Source: Pseudomonas sp. ANT_H12B (GTDB lineage: Bacteria; Pseudomonadota; Gammaproteobacteria; Pseudomonadales; Pseudomonadaceae). Taken from it: a stretch of 64,000 bases of DNA. Position 1 is the stretch's first letter, and each line of letters begins with the position of its first letter. Location of the stretch: assembly GCF_008369325.1 (NCBI RefSeq), contig NZ_VOBI01000019.1:78884-142883 (forward strand), in the 5' to 3' direction. The notes under the pieces were generated by a model. It ran no database searches, was not told the DNA's origin, and saw only the letters and a list, made by a program, of their open reading frames with translations. Positions 39,199-47,457 of the stretch are shown piece by piece. A program made the translations under genes and the position numbers.

Positions 39199-39936
39199 TT
39201 ACTCAGCTGCTGCTACCGGAGCTTCTTCAACGAACTGCTCGGTGCCGCCAGCAACGTGGTTGCGGCCGCGGATTACCGCGTCAGCCATCGAACCCATGTA
39301 CAACTGGATAGCGCGGATTGCGTCATCGTTGCCTGGGATGATGTAGTCAACGCCTTCCGGGCTGCTGTTGGTATCGACGACGCCGATAACCGGGATGCCC
39401 AGCTTGTTGGCTTCGGTGATCGCGATGCGCTCGTGATCAACGTCGATAACGAACAGAGCGTCTGGCAGACCGCCCATGTCCTTGATACCACCCAGGGAAC
39501 GATCGAGCTTCTCAAGATCGCGAGTGCGCATCAGCGCTTCTTTCTTGGTCAGCTTGGCGAAAGTACCGTCTTCGGCTTGCACTTCAAGGTCACGCAGACG
39601 CTTGATGGAAGCACGGATGGTTTTGAAGTTGGTCAGCATGCCGCCCAACCAGCGGTGATCGACGTACGGCGAACCGCAACGTGCTGCTTCTTCAGCAACG
39701 ATCTTGCCAGCGGAACGCTTGGTGCCGACGAACAGAATCTTGTTTTTGCCCTGGGCCAGACGCTCTACGAAAGTCAGAGCTTCGTTGAACATTGGCAGGG
39801 TTTTTTCAAGGTTGATGATGTGGATCTTGTTACGCGCGCCGAAAATGTATTTACCCATTTTCGGGTTCCAGTAACGGGTTTGGTGACCGAAGTGCACACC
39901 GGCCTTCAGCATATCGCGCATGTTGACTTGGGACAT
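39199..39936 (-). CDS. rpsB: 30S ribosomal protein S2
   Basis: Small-subunit ribosomal protein, 245 residues. The N-terminus MSQVNMRDMLKAGVHFGHQTRYWNPKM and the family signatures (FVGTKRSA, PDALFVIDVDHERIAITEANKLGIPVIGVVDTN) are intact. It begins the rpsB-tsf-pyrH-frr region and is divergent from map. A leader of roughly 130 nt precedes it; in E. coli S2 represses its own operon. Confidence 0.98.
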   Translation of the reverse strand: MSQVNMRDMLKAGVHFGHQTRYWNPKMGKYIFGARNKIHIINLEKTLPMFNEALTFVERLAQGKNKILFVGTKRSAGKIVAEEAARCGSPYVDHRWLGGMLTNFKTIRASIKRLRDLEVQAEDGTFAKLTKKEALMRTRDLEKLDRSLGGIKDMGGLPDALFVIDVDHERIAITEANKLGIPVIGVVDTNSSPEGVDYIIPGNDDAIRAIQLYMGSMADAVIRGRNHVAGGTEQFVEEAPVAAAE

Positions 39937-40110
39937 GATAGTTCCTTAATTAAGTCGGGTTTGGCCTCCACGTATCCCAATGACCAACCAGCAGCATCAG
40001 CTGAAGGCACCCAGGTCATCGTGTCGACACGTGTGTGGATTTAGGCTTTTCAGGGTATCCCCGGAAAGCGGCGCATTTTATATCATAAGGCAGGAGAAAA
40101 CGAAACCCGG
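39937..40110 (-). promoter_or_regulatory. rpsB leader and promoter region
   Basis: The 375-bp gap between rpsB and map (39937-40311) holds no gene. On the minus strand a -10-like TATGATATAAA stretch at 40087-40077 precedes a leader of about 130 nt to the rpsB ATG. The leader includes an inverted repeat GTGTCGACAC (40021-40030), a place where S2 autoregulation could act. The -35 is weak, so exact promoter boxes are uncertain. No distinct feature was recognised in 40111-40311 beyond the probable map promoter. Confidence 0.5.
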
Positions 40111-40311
40111 ATTCTGAAATCCTGGCGAGCAGCTTTTGCTCCCTCCCTTGGAATCCGCCAAGAATGCACCATTCTATAGAGAGAAGCGATGCACGGGGGC
40201 TCAGGTTTGCGCTGCTCGTCTGTTAGAATCGCACTTTTCAGGGCCGCGAAGACCGATCGCGCAGCACCCATTTCGTTTTAGAAAGCGCCATCGAGCGCAG
40301 AGAGAGCCTGT

Positions 40312-41094
40312 ATGACCGTCACCCTCAAAACACCAGAGGACATCGCAAAAATGCGCATCGCCGGCAAACTGGCCGCCGATGTGCTGGAAATGATTGCCGA
40401 ACATGTCAAGCCGGGCATTACCACCGAAGAGCTGGACCGCATCTGCCACGACTATATCGTCAATGAGCAGAAAGCCATCCCTGCCCCGCTCAACTACAAG
40501 GGCTTCCCGAAGTCGATCTGCACCTCGATCAACCACGTGGTCTGCCACGGCATCCCGAACGAGAAAGCGCTGAAGGATGGCGACACGCTGAACATCGACG
40601 TCACCGTCATCAAGGACGGTTACCACGGCGACACCAGCCGCATGTTTCACGTCGGCACCGTGCCGGTCTGGGCCGAGCGCCTGTCGCAGGTCACCCAGGA
40701 ATGCATGTACAAGGCCATCGAGATTGTCAAACCCGGCTGCCGCCTGGGCGATATCGGTGAAGTGATCCAGAAGCACGCTGAAAAGAACGGTTTTTCGGTG
40801 GTTCGCGAGTTCTGCGGTCACGGCATCGGCAAGGTCTTCCACGAAGAGCCGCAAATCCTGCACTACGGCCGCGCCGGCACCGGCATGGAACTGAAGGCCG
40901 GCATGACCTTCACCATCGAGCCGATGATCAACCAGGGCAAGGCCGACACCAAGGTGTTGGGCGACGGCTGGACCGCGATCACCAAGGATCGCAAGCTGTC
41001 GGCACAGTGGGAACACACCCTGCTGGTGACCGACACCGGTTACGAGATCTTCACCTTGCGCGCCGACGACACTATCCCGCGCGTTTCGGCCTGA
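40312..41094 (+). CDS. map: Methionine aminopeptidase, type I
   Basis: Removes the initiator methionine from nascent proteins. 260 residues. The five metal ligands are in place: Asp96 and Asp107 (NIDVTVI, GDTSRMF), His170 (FCGHGIG), Glu203 (TIEPM) and Glu234 (QWEHTLL). Divergent from rpsB and followed by glnD after 45 bp, the arrangement seen in E. coli and other Pseudomonas. Confidence 0.98.
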   Translation: MTVTLKTPEDIAKMRIAGKLAADVLEMIAEHVKPGITTEELDRICHDYIVNEQKAIPAPLNYKGFPKSICTSINHVVCHGIPNEKALKDGDTLNIDVTVIKDGYHGDTSRMFHVGTVPVWAERLSQVTQECMYKAIEIVKPGCRLGDIGEVIQKHAEKNGFSVVREFCGHGIGKVFHEEPQILHYGRAGTGMELKAGMTFTIEPMINQGKADTKVLGDGWTAITKDRKLSAQWEHTLLVTDTGYEIFTLRADDTIPRVSA

Positions 41095-41139
41095 TCCGAC
41101 CCGCGCAGCTCTCAGCCTTACAGACAGGAAAGCCAATCG

Positions 41140-43842
41140 ATGCCGCAGGTGGATCCCGAACTCTTCGACCGCGGCCAGTTCCAGGCTGAACTGGCCCTGA
41201 AGGCAAGCCCGATCGCGGCCTTCAAGAAGGCGATTCGCCAAGCCCGCGAGGTGCTCGACGGGCGCTTTCGCAGTGGCCGGGAGATTCGCCGACTGATCGA
41301 GGACCGCGCCTGGTTCGTCGATAACATCCTGCAAAAGGCCTGGGAGCAGTTCAACTGGAGTGAAGATGCCGACATCGCGCTGGTCGCGGTCGGCGGCTAC
41401 GGTCGCGGCGAGTTGCATCCGTATTCCGACATTGATCTGCTGATCCTGCTGGACAGCGCCGATCACGAAATTTTCCGCGATTCCATCGAGCGTTTTCTGA
41501 CGCTGTTGTGGGACATCGGTCTGGAAGTCGGTCAGAGCGTTCGCTCCGTGGACGAATGCGCCGTTGAGGCCCGCGCCGACCTGACGGTCGTCACCAACCT
41601 GATGGAAAGCCGCACCATTTGCGGCCCCGAGCGCTTGCGCCAACGCATGCTGGATGTCACCAGCACTGCGCACATGTGGCCGAGCAAGGATTTTTTCCTG
41701 GCCAAACGTGCCGAGCAAAAGGCCCGTCACCACAAGTACAACGACACCGAATACAACCTGGAACCCAACGTCAAAGGCTCGCCCGGTGGCCTACGGGACA
41801 TTCAGACAATTCTCTGGGTGGCCCGTCGCGAGTACGGCACCCTGAACCTGCGGGCCCTGGCCGGCGAAGGCTTTCTGGTAGAGAGCGAAAACGCCCTGCT
41901 GGCCTCGTCCCAGGAATTTCTGTGGAAGGTTCGCTACGCCCTGCACATGCTCGCCGGCCGCTCCGAAGACCGCTTGCTGTTTGATCACCAGCGCACCATT
42001 GCCGGGCTGCTGGGCTTCAAAGGCGATGACGCCAAGCAGGCCATCGAAAACTTCATGCAGCAGTATTACCGGGTGGTCATGAGCATTGCGCAGCTCAGCG
42101 ACCTGATCATCCAGCACTTCGAAGAAGTCATTCTTGCGCCTGAAGACGAAGCGCCACCGCAGCCGATCAACTCTCGCTTCCAGCTGCACGACGGTTATAT
42201 CGAGGCACGTAACGACAACGTATTCCGTCGCACGCCGTTCGCCATGCTCGAGATCTTCGTGCTGATGGCCCAGCAGCCGGAGATCAAAGGCGTGCGCGCC
42301 GATACGATTCGCCTGCTGCGAGAAAACCGCCACCTGATCGACGACGACTTCCGCAACGATATTCGAAACACCAGCCTGTTTATCGAACTGTTCAAGTGCA
42401 AGATCGGCATCCACCGCAACCTGCGCCGGATGAATCGTTACGGCATACTCGGGCGCTACTTGCCGGAATTCGGCTTTATCGTTGGCCAGATGCAGCACGA
42501 CCTGTTTCACATCTATACGGTCGATGCTCACACCCTGAATCTGATCAAACACCTGCGTAAGTTGCAGTACACCCAGGTGTCGGAAAAATTCCCGCTGGCC
42601 AGCAAGCTCATGGGCAAATTGCCCAAGCCCGAGCTGATCTACCTGGCCGGGCTGTACCACGACATCGGCAAGGGCCGGCATGGCGATCACTCGGAAATCG
42701 GCGCGGTCGATGCCGAGGCTTTTTGTCAGCGCCACCAACTACCGATCTGGGACAGCCGCCTGATCGTCTGGCTGGTGCAGAACCACCTGGTGATGTCGAC
42801 CACCGCCCAGCGCAAGGACTTGTCCGACCCGCAGGTGATCCACGATTTCGCGCAGATCGTCGGCGACGAAACCCATCTCGATTATCTGTACGTGCTGACG
42901 GTCGCCGACATCAATGCCACCAACCCGACGCTGTGGAATTCCTGGCGCGCCAGCCTGTTGCGTCAGCTCTACACCGAGACTAAACGCGCCTTGCGCCGCG
43001 GTCTGGAAAACCCGGTTGATCGCGAAGAACAGATCCGCCAGACCCAAAGCGCCGCATTGGACATCCTGGTGCGCGGCGGTACCGATCCGGACGACGTCGA
43101 ACAGCTGTGGGCGCAATTGGGCGATGACTACTTCCTGCGTCACACCGCCGGCGACGTGGCCTGGCACAGTGACGCAATCCTGCAGCAGCCGGCTGATGGC
43201 GGGCCGCTGGTGTTGATCAAGGAAACCACTCAGCGGGAATTCGAGGGCGGCACGCAGATCTTCATCTACGCGCCGGACCAACACGACTTCTTCGCGGTGA
43301 CCGTGGCGGCGATGGACCAGCTCAACCTGAACATTCACGACGCCCGGGTCATCACGTCCAGCAGCCAGTTCACCCTCGACACCTACATCGTGCTCGACAC
43401 CGATGGCGACTCGATTGGTGACAATCCGGCGCGGGTCAAACAGATTCGCGAAGGCCTGACCGAAGCACTGCGCAACCCGGACGACTACCCGACGATCATT
43501 CAGCGTCGGGTGCCGCGCCAGCTCAAGCATTTTGCGTTTGCGCCACAGGTGACCATCCACAACGACGCCCAGCGTCCGGTGACGGTGCTGGAGCTCAGCG
43601 CCCCCGACCGCCCTGGCCTGCTGGCACGCATCGGCACGATCTTTCTGGAGTTCGACTTGTCGCTGCAGAACGCCAAGATCGCTACCCTCGGCGAGCGCGT
43701 GGAAGACGTGTTCTTCATCACCGACGCGAACAACCAGCCGTTGTCCGACCCGTTGCTGTGCACCCGTTTGCAGGATGCGATCGTCGAACAGTTGAGCGTC
43801 AGCCAAGAACCCGGGATTGCGTTGTCGCGACTGAGTATATGA
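41140..43842 (+). CDS. glnD: Bifunctional PII uridylyltransferase/uridylyl-removing enzyme GlnD
   Basis: Glutamine sensor that uridylylates PII (GlnB/GlnK) under nitrogen limitation and deuridylylates it when glutamine is plentiful. 900 residues. Nucleotidyltransferase motif GGYGRGELHPYSDIDLLI gives catalytic Asp97/Asp99; the HD hydrolase motif HDIGKGRHGDHSEIGA is near residue 507; two C-terminal ACT domains (about 720-800 and 828-900) bind glutamine. Complete, with no visible lesion. Confidence 0.97.
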   Translation: MPQVDPELFDRGQFQAELALKASPIAAFKKAIRQAREVLDGRFRSGREIRRLIEDRAWFVDNILQKAWEQFNWSEDADIALVAVGGYGRGELHPYSDIDLLILLDSADHEIFRDSIERFLTLLWDIGLEVGQSVRSVDECAVEARADLTVVTNLMESRTICGPERLRQRMLDVTSTAHMWPSKDFFLAKRAEQKARHHKYNDTEYNLEPNVKGSPGGLRDIQTILWVARREYGTLNLRALAGEGFLVESENALLASSQEFLWKVRYALHMLAGRSEDRLLFDHQRTIAGLLGFKGDDAKQAIENFMQQYYRVVMSIAQLSDLIIQHFEEVILAPEDEAPPQPINSRFQLHDGYIEARNDNVFRRTPFAMLEIFVLMAQQPEIKGVRADTIRLLRENRHLIDDDFRNDIRNTSLFIELFKCKIGIHRNLRRMNRYGILGRYLPEFGFIVGQMQHDLFHIYTVDAHTLNLIKHLRKLQYTQVSEKFPLASKLMGKLPKPELIYLAGLYHDIGKGRHGDHSEIGAVDAEAFCQRHQLPIWDSRLIVWLVQNHLVMSTTAQRKDLSDPQVIHDFAQIVGDETHLDYLYVLTVADINATNPTLWNSWRASLLRQLYTETKRALRRGLENPVDREEQIRQTQSAALDILVRGGTDPDDVEQLWAQLGDDYFLRHTAGDVAWHSDAILQQPADGGPLVLIKETTQREFEGGTQIFIYAPDQHDFFAVTVAAMDQLNLNIHDARVITSSSQFTLDTYIVLDTDGDSIGDNPARVKQIREGLTEALRNPDDYPTIIQRRVPRQLKHFAFAPQVTIHNDAQRPVTVLELSAPDRPGLLARIGTIFLEFDLSLQNAKIATLGERVEDVFFITDANNQPLSDPLLCTRLQDAIVEQLSVSQEPGIALSRLSI

Positions 43843-43875
43843 ATCAACAAATTTCCCCCTGTGGGAACACGCTTG

Positions 43876-43964
43876 TGTGGGAGCTGGCTTGCCTGCGATA
43901 GCATCACCTCGGTGCATCTGACTCACCGAGGCGCCTGTATCGCGGGCAAGCCCGGCTCCCACAA
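43876..43964. repeat. REPIN-like inverted repeat between glnD and dapC
   Basis: TGTGGGAGCTGGCTTGCCTGCGAT and the inverted copy ATCGCGGGCAAGCCCGGCTCCCACA flank a spacer with its own dyad (CACCTCGGTG...CACCGAGGCG). The REP core is a variant (GCTGGCTTGCCTGCG) of the one used further right. Confidence 0.85.
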
Positions 43965-43994
43965 AGGCTTGCCCCCACATTAAAAGAGGCCCCC

Positions 43995-45197
43995 ATGAAT
44001 AACGCTCTGAACCAGTTGCAGCCCTACCCGTTCGAGAAGCTCCGCGCCCTGCTCGGCAGCGTCACGCCAAACCCGGACAAACGCGCCATCGCGCTGTCCA
44101 TCGGCGAGCCAAAACACCGTTCGCCAAGCTTCGTCGCCGAGGCCCTGGCGAGCAATCTGGATCAGATGGCCGTTTATCCGACCACCCTCGGCATCCCGGC
44201 CCTGCGTGAAGCCATTGCCGCATGGTGCGAACGCCGCTTCAGCGTCCCGAACGGCTGGCTCGACCCGGCGCGCAACGTGCTGCCGGTCAACGGCACCCGC
44301 GAAGCGCTGTTCGCCTTCACCCAGACCGTGGTCAACCGCGGCGACGACGCATTGGTGGTCAGCCCGAATCCGTTCTATCAGATTTACGAAGGCGCGGCGT
44401 TCCTTGCCGGGGCCAAGCCGCATTACCTGCCATGCCTGGATGAAAACGGCTTCAACCCGGATTTCGATGCCGTATCTCCAGACATCTGGAAACGCTGCCA
44501 GATCCTCTTCCTGTGCTCGCCAGGTAACCCGACCGGCGCCTTGATCCCGGTTGAAACGCTGAAGAAACTGATCGCCTTGGCCGACGAATACGACTTTGTG
44601 ATCGCCGCGGACGAGTGCTACAGCGAACTGTACTTCGACGAACAAACCCCACCGGCCGGCCTGCTCAGCGCCTGCATAGAACTGGGCCGCAAAGACTTCA
44701 AGCGCTGCGTGGTGTTCCACAGCCTGTCCAAGCGCTCCAATCTGCCGGGCTTGCGTTCGGGCTTCGTGGCCGGTGATGGCGACATTCTCAAAGGCTTCCT
44801 GCTCTATCGCACTTACCACGGCTGCGCAATGCCGGTTCAAACGCAACTGGCCAGCGTTGCCGCGTGGAATGACGAAGTGCATGTACGCGCTAACCGTGCG
44901 TTGTATCGCGAGAAGTATGACGCGGTACTGGAGATTCTAAGCCCGGTCATGGATGTGCAGCGCCCGGATGGTGGTTTCTATTTGTGGCCGAACGTTGAAG
45001 GCGATGACGAGGCGTTCTGCCGCGATCTCTTTGTTGAAGAACATGTGACCGTTGTGCCGGGCTCTTATCTGTCCCGTGAAGTTGATGGTTTCAATCCGGG
45101 TGCAGGTCGCGTACGTATGGCTCTTGTGGCTCCGCTGGCTGAGTGCGTTGAGGCGGCCGAACGAATTCGTAATTTCATAATAACGCGCAACAAATAA
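43995..45197 (+). CDS. dapC: N-succinyl-LL-diaminopimelate aminotransferase
   Basis: PLP-dependent class I/II aminotransferase, 400 residues, making N-succinyl-LL-DAP in the succinylase lysine/peptidoglycan route. The PLP lysine is Lys246 (SLSKRSNLPGLRSGF); the SPGNPTG and ADECYSELYF motifs are intact. Position after glnD matches the P. aeruginosa gene PA3659 annotated as dapC. dapD and dapE, the flanking steps, are also in this window. Substrate assignment rests on synteny and family; related aminotransferases act on other substrates. Confidence 0.88.
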   Translation: MNNALNQLQPYPFEKLRALLGSVTPNPDKRAIALSIGEPKHRSPSFVAEALASNLDQMAVYPTTLGIPALREAIAAWCERRFSVPNGWLDPARNVLPVNGTREALFAFTQTVVNRGDDALVVSPNPFYQIYEGAAFLAGAKPHYLPCLDENGFNPDFDAVSPDIWKRCQILFLCSPGNPTGALIPVETLKKLIALADEYDFVIAADECYSELYFDEQTPPAGLLSACIELGRKDFKRCVVFHSLSKRSNLPGLRSGFVAGDGDILKGFLLYRTYHGCAMPVQTQLASVAAWNDEVHVRANRALYREKYDAVLEILSPVMDVQRPDGGFYLWPNVEGDDEAFCRDLFVEEHVTVVPGSYLSREVDGFNPGAGRVRMALVAPLAECVEAAERIRNFIITRNK

Positions 45198-45374
45198 TAA
45201 TGATCACGCCTGCACCGTGCAATGCGGTGCGGGCACTTAAAATAACCCACACTAAATACTTAACCCGCTAACACGCCGAACTACCGCAACAACTAGAACA
45301 ACGAAGCAACTAGACAACGCCAGACTATTTAAATAATTTCAAGGTCCATTAATTGATTGGACACTGACGCAACC

Positions 45375-46130
45375 ATGAACACATTTACATATTGCAAAAG
45401 CCTCCATCCCACTAACGCTATCGATTCTTATAACGCTGCAATCAGTGAGCGACCAAGCAATGGCACAATTAGCAGTGGGAGCAGGAAAAAGCGTAGCGTC
45501 GGCGATCACACCAAATTCTGGACTCCTGGAAGAACTCTGAAAATCCTCGTCTTCCAATACGACGAACATACATTTGAAATCGTAAAAAAAGGCGCTTTGA
45601 AGTGGCTACCGTACATCAGTCTAAAGTTCGAGTTTTTAGAAATGGACGAGCAGGACATTTATAGTTCCGAGGAGTTCCTGGGCGACATTCGAGTTAATTT
45701 TCAGCCGTCGTTCGCCAGCGGCGGAGGCTCAAGTATCGGCACAGATGCACTGACAGGCTGCCCTCACGACGCATCAATGCAACTGGGAACCAACTTTTCC
45801 TCGCCCCACTACGAGGGGATGGTCATTCACGAATTTGGGCACGCGCTAGGCCTGAACCACGAGCATCAACATCCCGATGCCAACATTCCTTGGGATCGAG
45901 AAAAAACATATCTTTATTATCAGAATGTAATGGGCTTTACCAAGCAAGAAGTTGATTTCAATGTCCTGCCGTTAGAGCGTGTTCCAGGTCGAACCTACAC
46001 ACCGTACGACAGACAGTCAGTCATGCACTATAACGTGCGCAATGAACTCACCATTGGCGACTGGCAACAAACTGCAAGCATGCAAATTAGCGAAGGTGAC
46101 ATCGCGATGATGAAAAAGGCTTATCCATAA
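45375..46130 (+). CDS. Metzincin-type zinc metalloprotease, copy 1
   Basis: 251 residues from ATG 45375; a TTG at 45357 is an alternative start. The zinc site HEFGHALGLNHEHQHP (His152, Glu153, His156, His162) fits HEXXHXXGXXH, and a Met-turn (SVMHY, Met217) follows, as in astacin/M12-like metzincins. No signal peptide or membrane segment is visible. The N-terminus carries a lone Cys (TYCKSLHP) and a basic RKKR site before VGDHTKFW, which could mark an inhibitory propeptide. Codon use is more AT-rich than in dapC, suggesting acquisition. It is homologous to the gene at 46699, at less than about half identity by eye. Function and substrate are unknown. Confidence 0.85.
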   Translation: MNTFTYCKSLHPTNAIDSYNAAISERPSNGTISSGSRKKRSVGDHTKFWTPGRTLKILVFQYDEHTFEIVKKGALKWLPYISLKFEFLEMDEQDIYSSEEFLGDIRVNFQPSFASGGGSSIGTDALTGCPHDASMQLGTNFSSPHYEGMVIHEFGHALGLNHEHQHPDANIPWDREKTYLYYQNVMGFTKQEVDFNVLPLERVPGRTYTPYDRQSVMHYNVRNELTIGDWQQTASMQISEGDIAMMKKAYP

Positions 46131-46304
46131 AGCCCCAACTCATGAACTCAACACACATGGACGTCTTGTTCATGAACAACACATTTTCTTGCCTTGTTAA
46201 AAGCCAGTAGACATTAATGTTTCAACTTTCATGGCTAGCATTTGTCCACACCCCGACACAGCGAGTGCTTGAGCCACGAATGTACAGCCAGACAATGTAT
46301 TCGC

Positions 46305-46592
46305 TTATTTGACCTGGCTCAGGTTGGCCTCACTCAAATCCAACTCCCCCAACACCTCCCGCAGCACGTCACCACCAATCTGGTGATGACGGCTGTGGCT
46401 GTATAACTCCAGGCGCTGTGCCCGCAGTGCCTTTAAGCGCAGGCGTCGCTCCAGCAAGTCCATCTGAAACGCCATTGCCTGAGCCTCCGTCGAATCGTTG
46501 AACACCTCCTGTTGATGACGATACCCGGACATGATCCGCGCCTTGAGTTCTGCCGCCAGTGCCGCCTGGGCAGCGTCCTGTGGATTGACCTC
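46305..46592 (-). pseudogene. Detached duplicate of the 3' end of the antiporter gene
   Basis: About 95 codons (EVNPQDAAQAALAAELK ... ELDLSEANLSQVK, stop at 46305) match the C-terminal cytoplasmic tail of the antiporter at 47458-49089 with 11 differences by my count. Homology breaks at the GATTGACCTC sequence at its 5' end. An ATG at 46607 allows a 100-residue frame (MLLRGEVNPQ...), so a free tail could be made, but no ribosome-binding site is evident. Best read as the remnant of a tandem duplication. The rest of the 46131-46698 gap shows no other gene. Confidence 0.85.
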
Positions 46593-46698
46593 CCCTCGCA
46601 ACAGCAACTAATAAATAGCAGCTTTACGTCATAACGCACACACAACTAACCTCCACGTCGAATACTACTTTATTTAAAGTTCCGACAAGGAGAGCAGA

Positions 46699-47427
46699 AT
46701 GCCTTACTTGCACCCGTGCAAAACTATCAATAGCTTTGATGAACAAGCCTCTTATGAAGCTGCCATCCGCGAAAACTCTGACAATGGAACTACCACTTCG
46801 ACAGGAGGCAGAAAAAAACGTGGCGTTGCGACTCATACCAAATTCTGGGCGAGTCATAGAACACTCAAAATTGCGTTTCTTGATCCGCCCTCCGATGCAC
46901 ATCGTCAAGCCGCATTAGAAGCCATCAAGCAATGGCAGTCGTCCATCAACCTGACATTGGAATTCGCTAATAACGCTGAAGGCGATATTCGAATCAGCAT
47001 GGAGGCGCCCCTGAATTATTCGGCTATCGGTACCGATGCCACCCTGCGCGGCCCCGGCGAGAACACAATGAACATCGGCACCGAACTGACCCACCCAGGA
47101 TTCGAAGGTGCCGTGCTGCACGAGTTCGGCCATGCACTTGGGATGGAACATGAACACCAACATCCCAAAGCCGACATTCCATGGAATAAGCCTGCGGTAT
47201 ATCACTTTTACTTGACGGCTTATAACTGGTCTAAAGAAGAAGTCGATCACAACCTGTTCAGAAAACTTGAAACGACAAACACTCGAATCACTCCTTACGA
47301 CCCAACATCAATCATGCATTATTCGATTCCAAATGAATTAACTATAGGCGACTGGTCCGTAGGAAAGAACAAAACCATTAGCAAGAATGACCGCCGACTA
47401 ATGCGCAGAGCTTATCCCAAGGCGTAA
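46699..47427 (+). CDS. Metzincin-type zinc metalloprotease, copy 2
   Basis: 242 residues, with a good AAGGAGAG ribosome-binding site. The zinc motif HEFGHALGMEHEHQHP (His141, Glu142, His145, His151) and Met-turn SIMHY (Met206) are present. Like copy 1 it has an N-terminal Cys (LHPCKTI), a GGRKKR basic site near residue 40 and no signal peptide. Conserved blocks shared with copy 1: THTKFW, RTLKI, IGTDA, MHY-NELTIGDW and the C-terminal RAYP/KAYP. AT-richer than its neighbours. It lies 30 bp from the convergent antiporter stop. Possible roles are a toxin or effector, or a bacteriolysis-released protease; this is unproven. Confidence 0.87.
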   Translation: MPYLHPCKTINSFDEQASYEAAIRENSDNGTTTSTGGRKKRGVATHTKFWASHRTLKIAFLDPPSDAHRQAALEAIKQWQSSINLTLEFANNAEGDIRISMEAPLNYSAIGTDATLRGPGENTMNIGTELTHPGFEGAVLHEFGHALGMEHEHQHPKADIPWNKPAVYHFYLTAYNWSKEEVDHNLFRKLETTNTRITPYDPTSIMHYSIPNELTIGDWSVGKNKTISKNDRRLMRRAYPKA

Positions 47428-47457
47428 CGACAACGTTAAGCGAGACATGACCAACGG

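Noticed and set aside
40201..41733. 510-codon minus-strand frame opposite map and the glnD start
   Set aside because: Crosses two well-supported genes and their gap; no motifs.
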